Shown here piece by piece: positions 1-11,500 of a DNA stretch of 64,000 nt. The translations under genes were made by a program, and so were the position numbers. Under the pieces are notes generated by a model that made no database searches, was not told the DNA's origin, and saw only the letters and a program-made list of their open reading frames with translations. The DNA comes from Paulownia fortunei (Eukaryota > Streptophyta > Magnoliopsida > Lamiales > Paulowniaceae). The number at the start of each line of letters is the position of its first letter. The first letter of the stretch is position 1. The stretch spans positions 18,672,673 through 18,736,672 of the forward strand of contig CM033115.1 of assembly GCA_019321725.1 (NCBI GenBank). The letters run 5' to 3'.

Positions 1-266
1 TTTAATTCACAGTAAAACCGTAAAAAGCGAAACCTCCTAATGCCAACCACGTAGAGACAAACAAAAATAATGCTTTTAAATTATGAAAAACAAATAAATA
101 CAGCAAGCAAACTAATTTCAAGAAAAACAAAGTTTGGTCCAATCTATTATTGTACACTGCTAAATTGATCTGAGACAAAAACATGTAGTGATAAAAACTA
201 AATCAAAATATTGGATATAAATTAAAGATTTCTGTTTTCACGTAATCTAATCTTAGAAGATTTTAC

Positions 267-299
267 CTCACTGACGGATCTAGCGTAGGCATCTTCCAT
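267..299 (-). CDS. ECA3: First coding exon of an ECA3-type Ca2+-transporting P-type ATPase (partial gene)
   Basis: On the minus strand an ATG at 299-297 opens 11 codons reading MEDAYARSVSE, followed at once by a GTAAAA splice donor. This is, as I recall it, the conserved N-terminus of plant ECA3, a P2A-type Ca2+/Mn2+ pump of Golgi/endosomal membranes, in which VLDFFGV comes next. No sequence for the next exon is present in 1-266, so intron 1 runs off the left edge and the other exons lie outside. The exon is far too short for an ORF caller. The identification rests on 11 residues, the donor and the right reading frame; the rest of the pump cannot be judged here. Confidence 0.7.
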
Positions 300-3020
300 T
301 GTTTCTCCAATGTTTCTTGAAATTATTACCAAAAATATTGTTTCTTGAAAATCTGTTTTCCGTAATAAGTAGTGCAATTATGATCTGATTTCACACGGGC
401 TAGGAACAAGAAAAAATAAAAGAAATGGGAAACGTTAAAATGAAGCAAAAGATTGGATTAATGAAACAGGGATTTAGGGTTTATAAGTGGCAGTGCAATA
501 AACGAGGTTAGTTTTACATGTGAGTTAGTGCAGAAGTGCTGCGGTGTGCCTCAGATCGCTTGTTTCCGGTAAGGTATTTTTCTGTCTGAAAATACTAAAT
601 TTAGTGTTGCGTTCTTTGTATTTATTTTACTTTTATTTTGTGGAAATATTTTCGAAAAACATTTTGAAAAGATTCATGCCAGGAATATGTTGACAAAAAA
701 CATATATTGTGGATTTATAAGTTACAAAATTTAATCAGTTGAATTAGATTCAGTTGGCATTTCCTTTCGAAAAATATTTTTGTTTACTTATCTCAAAATA
801 TAAAAATAAAAAATATTTTTCTAAAAATTGTACCTTCTCTTCTTAATATTGGTTTTTTAAAAATAGAATTTAACATTTGAAAATAGGGTCACGGAATGGT
901 GCACATGATTTAGAGATATGGTTACTTTTTAAAACTATTTTCAAAGACTGATTCCAGAAAAATGAGCAAAATAAATATGTTATTGAAATGGAAATGTGAA
1001 AATGATTTTGAAAAATAAACCAAATATATCCATAGGTGTCAAATGTATTTTTTATAATATGATATTATGACTATAAATGAGTTTTTATTATTTTAGTTTA
1101 TTTACGATAAAATATCCACGAAAATATTCTAAAAATATTGAGATAAGTTGATTAAGAATAGAAGTTTTTTAAATGCATGATTCTTCAATAATAAGTAAAT
1201 GATCAATATTGAAGTATAAGCTATATTTACTAAAATATAGAGTACTCAATTAAGTTTTAAGTGTTTAAAATAAACGCTTCAATTTTTAAAATGCTAAGCG
1301 AGAATCATCTTTTATAATACATAATTCTGAAAAAAATATATATAAAATGTGAGAACAAAATCTCAAATATGAAGTCATGTTTGCAAATATACACAGCACA
1401 TACACTTGTATACCGAAAATATTGTACTTGAAAATAAATCTTATTCAATTTTTAAAATTAATTATTCTTATAACACTATTAATTATATCATTAAAGATGA
1501 TTATTTTTCATATACAGAAGCAATGCATTTAGAATCTGATCTCATTCATTTCTTTATAGTAAAAAACTATGCATTATGAGCAATAGCTACCAAATAATTT
1601 TTTGAAAGTATTCCTTTCTTACTTAATATGTACTGGGATAATAGTAGTTAGGTCTTTTAATACAATATTATTAGATTTTTTTTTTACTTAATAGCCCTTT
1701 AGGGGATTTTTTTCCACAAAAAAAATTCATAAGACAAAGTTGATGCCCAAAGTCAAAATCTTAAATGAGGCAGATGCAAATATACCTAAGATCAAGAAGC
1801 CAAGGTTTTTTTTTTTTTTTTAATTACTATTTCTATCACTAATAACTAATCTCTAACTTCATTCAAATCTAATTTTGATCCAATCCATATGAATCAATAA
1901 AAAAAAAAAAAAGCAATTTCATTATGAAAAAACTGATTCTCCATCATCAATATAATGAATAGCAGCATACATTATTTAAATTTTATCTTGAAAATCAAAT
2001 TAAACTTATTAATATTGTATAGTCAACAAAGTACAAGATATGGTAGCTATTTATTCCCAATGTACTAGTTTGACAATCATCTATTCATTTTGCCAAAAAA
2101 AAAAAAAAAAAGAGGGCTGCTATTACTACAACCATAAATTGAATTTCATACCTTCATCCAATAGAATTTCTCTCCAAATTATGAGAGTTTTAAACCATGC
2201 ATGTTATTGCGAAGAGAAATTATGAAGATGTTAGAAACTCATTGACCAAAAGGATCTTAGGTTCTAAGTTAGGGAAGATAGAAAACACATTTTGATTGAC
2301 TATGAAACCTCTTATTATATATATAGTATTTTCTATAAAATGAAATACTATTCGATAGGAATTAGGTGTTGCACGACTTTTTTTAAAGACGTATAATATA
2401 ATTGATCTTTTCAAATAAAAATTATGATCTTAAATTATAATATTATAACATATTTTTTAAAATCATTATGTTCTAGTTGTATGTTGCTAAGTCCTCTAGT
2501 TGGGGAAGATGAATGCATTTATCATGGGTTTGGGCAGCTAGTCAATCAAAGGTTTTTGTTCAAAACCATTTGGAAAGGAATTCAAAGAAGGGGATATCAT
2601 AGGTGCCATTGTTTGGATGTTTATTTATGAAAAATCGTATTCTGTGTAAAAAATTTCAAAAAATGCATTTGTTTGGCTTTTTTAATAGAAAATCTTGGCC
2701 AATCGTTTGGTCTTACAAGTACAATTGAGTTTGGGAGAGGGGATTTTTTTATGAGAAAATTTCAATTACAAAATTTTAAATTTTAAAATACGAAGAGCTT
2801 TTATTTTATCCACAATATTTTGTACTATCGAAAATTTGATTGTTATATTTTCTTGCCATAAAACATCATACCATTGCCCTTTTCTCCCTCCTCATGTTCT
2901 CAGTCGTCGGCTGTATTCATCCATCTTCAACAGTTTTTGTGGCAAAAAATTATTAAACAACAAAACAAACCCCTTAAATGGGTATATATATGTAAGTGGT
3001 GTATAGAGCGACGAGGGATG
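300..3020. other. 5' region of the ECA3-like gene, then AT-rich intergenic DNA
   Basis: About 300-600 should hold the 5' UTR and promoter of the minus-strand gene at the left edge. The rest is strongly AT-rich with several A/T runs (1676-1686, 1807-1820, 2095-2111). The short ORFs here have no recognisable protein features, and I see no gene. Confidence 0.5.
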
Positions 3021-3172
3021 GGAATTGGCTGGGACAAGTTTGATTAATTTCGAGACTTGTCCCGCCTCGTACGGCCTCGATTGAGACTCATCCTGGCAAT
3101 TGGCTGGGACAAGTTTGATTAATTTTGAGATTTGTCCCGCCTCGTACAGAGCCACGATTGAGATTCGTCCGA
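3021..3172. repeat. Two tandem copies of a ~75-bp unit
   Basis: The unit starting AATTGGCTGGGACAAG recurs at 3023 and 3098 (period 75) with a few substitutions and ends in CCCGCCTCGTAC. It is GC-richer than its surroundings and lies just left of the large tandem duplication. The style (GGGACAAG...TTGTCCC) suggests a plant transposon end, but I cannot name the family. Confidence 0.75.
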
Positions 3173-3197
3173 TCTTGTTCCGATTCCAAATTCTAGC

Positions 3198-5839
3198 GGG
3201 TCTAACCCCACATAGATTTGATCCACTAAAAATAAAATTTGAGTATTTTTATGTTTATATAATGATTATATTTTTTAATTATTGAATTTTGACATTATTG
3301 ACTTTGTACTAGTAATAAAATATAATATATATATATTTCATTTTTAAATTATTAAATGTGATAATAAATATTAATTCATAATTAAATTATGTATCTCAAT
3401 ATTTTATAATATTTTATATAACCTGCCTGCATACAGTTTTTTTTAATTTGATTACACTTTATTCATAATGCATATTTATATTGGATTTTATTTAAATCAA
3501 TTATAATATTTTTGAATTGAAAGTAAAGTGTATAAAAAAAATTTAAAAATTTCTAAATCGATAGGATAATGTTGCAATGTACATAGTTATTCAATTCAGA
3601 AATGAATTATATTAAAATAATTAATAATTATAAAATATATTTATATTAAATAATAATACAGGATAGGTTCAGAGTGGGTCTACAAAGACCCGTTACCGAT
3701 CTAAATCCGGTCGAGTTTATAAAACTAAAACCCATACTCGTTTTGAAACCTGTTTAACCAGGTTTGAACCTAAACGAGACTAGTTCATAACGGGTTCGGA
3801 TTTAAACATGCCATGTTGTCATATCTAAAAATGACCCAAATAAGATAAGACCGAGTTCATGGGACAAAAAATCGAGCTAAATTTGGTATTATTATTATTA
3901 TTATTATTATTTCTCATTCTCAAATTATTATACTATAATTAAATTAAATATATATTAGGTTTTCAATATTTTTTTTTCATGATTTCCCTATCATCCTAAA
4001 ACACAAAAAACAAAACCAAACACACTACATTTCTTCAACCTTATATTAGAATTCGGTTTTACATCCACATTTAGATAAAAATGTAATTTTATAAGAAAAA
4101 AATAAATAATCACGTAACCAGTAATGTTTTTCAATGTTAAAAAAAAAAATGAGATTTCACATTTAAGAAATTAGTGCTTTTGAATGCAAATGCTGATTCA
4201 ATAGAGGTTCGCTCTATATGCTAATTCTCCCATAAAAACTTTGATAATTATAAATCTTTAGGAATCAAATCCTTGAAGAATTAATTTATTTTGTCCTACA
4301 TAACAAAAATATTATTTTAATTTTTGTATTTGAACTTTTATGTCGCTATTATGTTGACTTATAATATTATTCTTTGATTTAGAAAAAAATCATAAGTACT
4401 AGTATTCTTAGTTTAATTGATACCATTTCCAAACTCATTATTTACCAAAACCAAACATCTAAACACTCAACCCAAGCTAAATTGCTTCACTGAACCATGG
4501 CTTGAATTTATATCTTAATATCCAAACCAACCTAAAAAATTATAATGTATATTTATATAATATATATTTATTTTTTAATTGATGTTTCCCATTTACTTTT
4601 TGAAGAATAAAAGGCATAAATCAAAATGGACAACATATTGAATCAAAAGAATACATCAGACAAAAGAACTATACTATTAGCTTCAAAATATTTTGGAACT
4701 ATATATATATATATGTATATATATAGTTTGTTATAAATATTTATAGTATTCCTGAAATTAAAGAGATTATATAGCTAAAAATTAATTATATAAATCCCTT
4801 GAGCAGGCACTCATAAATCACCTAAAGAAAATGTGCTACATAATTTATGTTTTCAATTGCTATAATATTTTGCTGTTCTTTATGCATAGTACTTAACATG
4901 CGATGAATATATGAGTACAGACATTTAAACCATTCAAGTAAAATTTACATGAATACCTATATGGATAGCAGTATTATTTTTTTCCCAACAAATATATATC
5001 AAATATGTTTGTTTTCACAAAAAAAATGTACATTTTAAAATTACCTTAACATGTATATTCAGTAAATCTTAATTAAAATTCGTGCCTTCACATATAGGTA
5101 TACATTATTTGAATTAAAATTCCTACTTTAACATGAAAAAATTAATAATACTATTATTCAAGTAACTTAAAAACCTTTGATTGTCACATGATAATAACAT
5201 AAAATTATTCAGTCAATCAACGACTGTTTCAAAAGATCGAGATTAACAGGCCCAGATTTAAAAATTGATTCGGATAATAATTGGGCTGTAGTTAATTCAA
5301 AATCACAATCGAATCAAACTCGACTAGCAACACCTGACTCGATTCTACCGGGTCAAATCTGTGCGCGCTTAAATCCTCGAAAACGTACTGTCCTTCATTT
5401 CTCACCTACGCCCACTTCTCCGTGTTCTCTCTCTATTGCTATTTCTCTCTTCCTTCATACCTCTCCTCAAAATCCCTAATTTTTTTTGAGATAATTCAAT
5501 AAATAAAAATATTTAAAGTTCACAAAATCAACTCAGTGGAAGAATTTGTCAGTTGTTGTAGCCCTAGCCACAAGCGCCGATGGCTCATAGGTCGCCGCTG
5601 CCCGCACCAACAGCTCGCTCGAGATTTGGCTCATTTCTTACGGCTCTGTTGACTGGCACTGTCAGCTCGTATACCGCACCGCTCTCTTATTTTCATATTT
5701 TAATTTTATAGTGAAAGGACCTTTCATTTCTTTTTTTTTTGAAAAAAAATAACAAATATAAAATATTTTATTTGGAGTTTCATGTGTAGATGACACATGG
5801 GGACCCTAATTAGAGAGTGTTTTCGCTGGTGTTGTGTCG
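3198..5839. repeat. Tandem duplication, left copy (unit A)
   Basis: Unit A aligns by eye almost end to end with unit B (5840-8838). It begins at GGTCTAACCCC, near a transposon-like end, and finishes inside a copy of exon 2 of the WD40 gene. Shared landmarks include the ATT-triplet run (3888-3910 and 6530-6550), a TA-rich palindrome (4701-4727 and 7713-7736), two site II promoter motifs and a first exon. Unit A lacks about 375 bp that B has at 6832-7207. The many substitutions and small indels show that the duplication is not recent. Confidence 0.85.
5509..5839 (+). pseudogene. Truncated copy of the 5' end of the UTP4/cirhin-like gene
   Basis: This is the counterpart of 8509-8838: exon 1 (5509-5668), intron 1, and the first ~50 nt of exon 2 (from 5790). 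It is broken in several ways. The start codon is ATA instead of ATG (5509). Two bases are missing near 5535 relative to the intact copy. A CAG codon has become TAG (5588-5590), and the exon 2 fragment holds another TAG (AAT TAG against AAT TCG). The sequence then ends abruptly at the duplication joint. The upstream promoter copy keeps both site II motifs (5248-5254, 5282-5287), so it could still be transcribed without making protein. Confidence 0.85.
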
Positions 5840-6831
5840 AGTCTAACACGCATAGATCCGACCTGTTAAAAATAAAATTTGAGCATTTTTAACCTTATAT
5901 ATATATATTTTTTGAATATTAAGTTTTGACATTATTGACTTTGTACTTAGTAATAAAAATATATTTCTTATATATTTTTTTCTAATTACTAAATATAATA
6001 ATAAATATTAATTTATAATTAAATTATGTGTCACAATATTTTAGATTATTTTATATAACCTGTCTATATACAGTTTATTCAATTTGACTATACTTTATTC
6101 ATAATGCATATTTATATTGGGTCTTATATAAAATAATTATAATATTTTTGAATTAAAACTAAAGTATATAAAAAAAATAATTTTTTTTAAATTGATCTAA
6201 TAATGATGCAATGTACTCAATTAAAAAATGAATAATATTAAAATAATTAATAATTATAAAATATATTTATATTAAATAATAATAAAAATAATAATATGGG
6301 GCAGGCTCAGGGTGAGTCTACTAAGACTCGTTACCAACTCAAATCTAATCTGGTTTATAAACCTAAAACTCATATCCGTCCCGAAACCTGTTTAATCAAG
6401 TTTGGACCCAATACAAATGGAACGAGTTCATTACAGGTCCAAATTTAAACATGTCATGTTGTCATATTTAAGAGTGGCCAAAAGAAGATAAAGCGGAGCT
6501 CATGTGACAAAAAACAAGGCTAAATTTTGTATTATTATTATTATTATTATTTATTCTCAATTTATTCTACTAAACTTAAATTAAATATATCTTACGTTTT
6601 TCAATATATTTTTTTTCTTCATAATTTACCTATTATCCTAAAACACAATAAACAAAACCAAACACACTACATTTCCTCAACCTTATATTAGAATTCGGTT
6701 TTACATCCACATGTAGATAAAAAAGTGAATTTATAAGAAAAAAATAAAAAATTACATAACCAGTAATGCCTTTCAATGTACAAAAAAATGAGATTTCACA
6801 TTTAAGAAATTAGTACTTTTGAATGCAAATA

Positions 6832-7207
6832 ATTAGTCATGGCTACTTGTATTTGAAGTGACTTAATTCGTGTTGTGGACCTTTTACATTCAGCTCATGA
6901 ACAACTCTTTTGAGTTATAGTATGATTTTTTTGAATATTTTCGGTTTCCAGCTGAATTTATCTTTTTTTCCTTCTAAATGCACATTTTTCTTTCTAATAA
7001 AGTTCCTTTTTTTTTCTTCTTTTTTTGGCCTTTCCGGGCTAAAATGTGGGTAGAATATTTGAATTTGTGCCCTGTATTTCCAAAATTTTCAAAAGAACCC
7101 ATGATAAAAAAAATATATGGAAAATCCGGTGTTTAAAATAAACCAAGCACCAAAACTTCATTCTATCAATGCAATCAACAACTAGGATTGGATTGCGTGG
7201 GATGTGA
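6832..7207. other. Segment present only in unit B
   Basis: Units A and B match up to TTTTGAATGCAAAT and again from ATAGAGGTTC. Between these points B has about 375 bp and A only ~8 bp. The segment is AT-rich, with no ORF, no clear terminal inverted repeats and no obvious target-site duplication. It may be an insertion in B or a deletion in A. Confidence 0.6.
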
Positions 7208-8250
7208 TAATAGAGGTTCACTCTATGTGCTAATTCTCTCATAAAAACTTTGATAATTATAAATCTTTAGGAATCAAATCCTTCAAGAATTAATTAATTT
7301 TGTTCTACATAACAAAAATATTATTTTAATTTGTGTATTTGAACTTTTATGTCGCTATTGTTGTGTTGACTTATAATATTATTCTTTGATTTACAAAAAT
7401 CATAAGTACTAGCATTCTTAGCTTAATTGATACCATTGCCAAACTCATTATTTACCAGAACCAAACATCTAAACATTCAACCCAAGCATAAATTGATTCA
7501 CTGAACCATGACTTGAATTTATATCTTAATATCCAAACCAACCTAAAAAAATATACTGTATATTTACATAATATATATTTATTTTTTAATTGATGTTTCC
7601 CATTTATTTTTTGAAGAATAAAAGGCACAAATCAAAATGGACAACATATTGAATCAAAACAATACATCAGACAAAAGAACTATACTATTTAGCTTCAAAA
7701 TATTTTTGAATTATATATATATATGTATATATATAGTTTGTTATAAATATTTATAGTATTCCTGAAATTAAAGAAAAAATTAATTCTACAAATCTCTTGA
7801 GCAGGCACTCATAAATACACCTAAAGAAAATGTGCTACATAATTTATGTTTTCAATTGCTAGAATATTTTACTGTTCTTTAGGCATAGTACTTAACATGC
7901 GATAAATATATGAATACAGACATCTAAACCATTCAAGTAAAATTTACATGTATACCTACATGGATAGCAGTATTATTTTTTTCCCAACAAATATATATCA
8001 AATATGTTTGTTTTAACATAAAAAATATATATATATTTTAAAATTATCTTAATATGTATATTCAGTAAATCTTAATTAAAATTCATGCCTTCACACATAG
8101 GTATATATTAGTTGAATTAAAATTTCTACTTTAACATGAAAAATTTCATACTATTATTCAAATAACTTAAAGTAACTTATAAACAGTTGATAATCACATG
8201 ATAATAACATAAAGTTATTCAATAAAAGGCTCTTTCAAAAAATTGAGATT

Positions 8251-8508
8251 ATCAGGCCCAAATTCAAAAATTGATGGGGCCAGCAATTGGGCTGTAACTA
8301 ACCCAAAATCACAATTGATTAAAACCCGACCACCAACACCTGACTCGGTTCCAGTTAATCCCGTGCGCGCTTAAACCCTCGAAAACCTACTGCCTTCTTT
8401 TCTCGCCTTCGCCCCCTTCTCCGCGTTCTCTCTCTGATGCTACTTCTCTACTCCTTCACACATCTCCTCAAAATCCCTAAAATTTTTTAGAAAATTCAAT
8501 AAACAGAA
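8251..8508 (+). promoter_or_regulatory. Promoter and 5' UTR of the UTP4/cirhin-like gene
   Basis: Two site II elements (TGGGCY) occur: TGGGCCT on the minus strand at 8254-8260 and TGGGCT at 8288-8293. Telo-box-like AAACCCTCG lies near 8374 and a pyrimidine-rich leader runs over 8390-8470. Site II plus telo-box is the usual promoter signature of plant ribosome-biogenesis genes, which fits the downstream gene. Start of transcription is inferred only. Confidence 0.55.
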
Positions 8509-11500
8509 ATGCTTAAAGTTCACAGAATCAGCTCAGTGGAGTGGAATCCGTCAGCTGTTGTAGCCCTAGCCACAAGCGCCGACGGCTCACAGGTCGCCGC
8601 CGCCCGCGCCGACGGCTCGCTCGAGATTTGGCTCGTTTCTCCCGGCTCCGTTGGCTGGCACTGTCAGCTCGTACGCCGCACCGCTCTCTTATTTTTATAT
8701 TTTAATTTTATACTGAAAGGACCTCTCATTTCTTTTTTTGAAAAAAAATAGCGAATTTGATATATTTTGTTTGGGGTTTCATGTGTAGACGATACATGGG
8801 AACCCTAATTCGAGAGTGTCTTCGCTGGTGTGGTGTCGGTCGGGGCCGAGAGATGGGCCGCTGGGCCGATTGTTATCTTCCAGCATTGATGGGTCGGTTT
8901 CAGAGTGGGATTTGTTCGATTTGAGACAAAAGGTGAACACTCACACTAAGAAATGCAGCACATTTCTGTAATTAGTTTTCTGTCTATTGTTCTGTATTAT
9001 GTAGGCAATATTGCATGTTAATAACCTACTGCTGTAATGGTGTTTAAGAACTTAGTTGTACACGTTGATATATTTGATGTAAGTGTAGAAATTTGGTATT
9101 GGGATAACATTTTTTCTATTAATTACTGATACTATGGCCAAAGACTTTGTACATGATCCATCAACTATGGCATCATTTTTCATATAAGAGCAAAAGACTA
9201 TGAAGTGGAAGTCTGCAGAGAGGTATTTTCATTGAGCTGCAGCCAAACTCAGTTTGCTTTGATTCTATAAAGTTTTATTCTTTACTATCAGTGGATTTGT
9301 TATGTGTAGCCAATAAACATTATTTATTTATGTTGTCGTTGTTCCTTGGGAAATGCATATATATTTTCAGAGAGGAATCTTATGAAGAACTTTTCTGGTC
9401 AAATTATGCGTATTAGAAGCTTTGATTAAGTTATTGATGGGCTACTGCTTTTGTTGCTTTGTTTTGCTGCAGAAGGTTCTGGATTCCATCGGCATCTCAA
9501 TTTGGCAGATTGCTACAGAACCATGTAATGATTTGCAGCGCAATGTAAAGCAGGAAATGAAGTCCTATGAGAATGGTCATGCTAATTCTACAATTACTAG
9601 TGGCGCTGATGAAGAGGAGAGTAGTGAGAGTGAAGATGAAGACGATGATAAAGATGCAGTTGGGTTCCATAAGCACAATGATGCCAAGAATACCCGTCTA
9701 GCAATTGCGTGTGATGATGGTTGTGTGCGAATCTACAGTGTGTCTGATGCAGAAAAACTTATTTACAATAGAACGTTGCCACGGGTCAGTGGTGAGACAT
9801 CTGCCCTATATAGTTGAGAAAGCTTTTTTGCTGTCCTTGCCTCCTTGGTTGAGGTGTTTAAAATAGCTTTTATGGTTTCCGTTGTTCGCAGGACGTGCAC
9901 TAAGTGTAACCTGGAGTTCGGATGCAACTAGGATATATTCAGGGAGTAGTGACGGGTATGCTAGTGTTGTTATATAGTGTTATGTTCATAAATGTTGAGT
10001 AAATTTGATAGCTAGGTTCAGATGATTCAGCACGAATAGCATTTATATTAGCTTGTAGATGGGAGTCTATGACACCTTTAACGTAATTTTCATTTTTCAA
10101 GTTTCTGAGATTCTTTTTTAAACAGGTTCATAAGGTGTTGGGATGTTAAGTTGGCTCATGAGATCTACAGAATAACTGTCGGGCTTGGAGGTCTGGGGAG
10201 TGGAAGTGATCTTTGCATATGGTCATTACTTGCATTGAGGTATGGGTTCTATTCAAATAGCTCATTTTGTATATCTGCTTATGGATCTGGTATTGTCTGC
10301 ACATAGGAATTAGATTGTTTACCTGTAAAATTTATTCTGCTTTTTTATGCTTCTTCTTATTGTGTTTGTTGGTTTCAGATGTGGGACAATTGTCAGTGGG
10401 GATAGTTCTGGTAGTGTGCAGTTCTGGGATGGTCAGTTTGGAACTCTTTTGCAGGCACATTCTTATCACAAGGGTGATGTAAATGCCTTAGCGGCAGCTC
10501 CTAGTCATAACAGAGTGTTTTCTGCTGGTTCTGATGGTCAGGTACATTTATTTTCTGTTATCTGGATGTGGTTATAATGTGTATTGGCTAGTGTGTTTTC
10601 AATAATCCTCATCTCTATCATAGTTGAAAATTTTGGTCACTAGGTCAGGCTTTTGCTATGAAAATCACTTAATGGATTTTCAATCTTATTACTGGTTGAC
10701 GTTTGTTATGCTTGGACCTATTTTTCCCGTGTTTTTCTTTTGCTCTGGTTCTTTCTGCTATTTCAGGATTCAGTTGATCTTCATATTTCCTCTTTTGGCT
10801 AGTGGTGGTTAAGATACGTTAAGGACCTTTGACTCATCAACCAATTATATTAAAATTGACAATTAGGTTATATTCAGATGATTTTTGTAAAGCCGATATT
10901 TTAGGTTATAATTCTCAAAGTTATTTTACCTGATCTTTGCTTTTCCTTATGTGATTTGGTTAAACCATCTTATGATAACTGCTATTTTTTGTAGGTCATA
11001 CTGTATAAACTTTCTAGTGAGGCAGTTGGTTCTAGTGACGGGAAGTTTGTTCCTGAAGCTATTAAGAAATGGATCTATGTTGGCTATGTAAGAGCTCATA
11101 CACATGATGTGAGGGCATTGACTGTAGCTGTACCTATCAGCCATGAAGGTAGTTTTGTGCTTTGGGGACTTACGATAATTTTTACATCACTGAATTGCGA
11201 TTGAAATGCCTTTTTTGTTTACCTCTTTTCCTCTTTTTCTATTCTTTTGGTGTTTGAAATCCAACTTATTTGTTCTCTTTTCATCAGCAGATCTGCCACC
11301 TGATGAAAAGGTGAAGAGGTCACGTGGCCCAGAGAAGCCTCTTGACTTCAGTTACCATAAATGGGCTCATTTGAGTGTGCCCATGCTTATATCGGCTGGC
11401 GATGACACTAAACTTTTTGCATATTCTGTAAAGGAGTTTACCAAGTTTTCTCCGCATGATATATGTCCTGCACCACAGAGAATGCCCATGCAACTTGTGC

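Larger units (their letters stand above)
5840..8838. repeat. Tandem duplication, right copy (unit B)
   Basis: This is the second copy of the segment at 3198-5839. It starts at AGTCTAACACGC, directly abutting the truncated exon 2 of unit A, and ends within exon 2 of the intact WD40 gene, after which similarity to unit A stops. It supplies the promoter, 5' UTR, exon 1 and intron 1 of the functional gene. Confidence 0.85.

Noticed and set aside
2..184. Minus-strand ORF with hydrophobic residues at the left edge
   Set aside because: It lies in what should be intron 1 of the ECA3-like gene, does not continue that protein, and has no splice-site support.
2892..3155. Minus-strand ORF with a repeated YEAGQVSKLIKLVPAN peptide
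   Set aside because: The peptide repeat only mirrors the 75-bp DNA tandem repeat; nothing else suggests a protein.
4650..4760. TA-rich palindrome as a possible regulatory hairpin
   Set aside because: It is simple (TA)n sequence occurring in both duplication units; nothing beyond low complexity.
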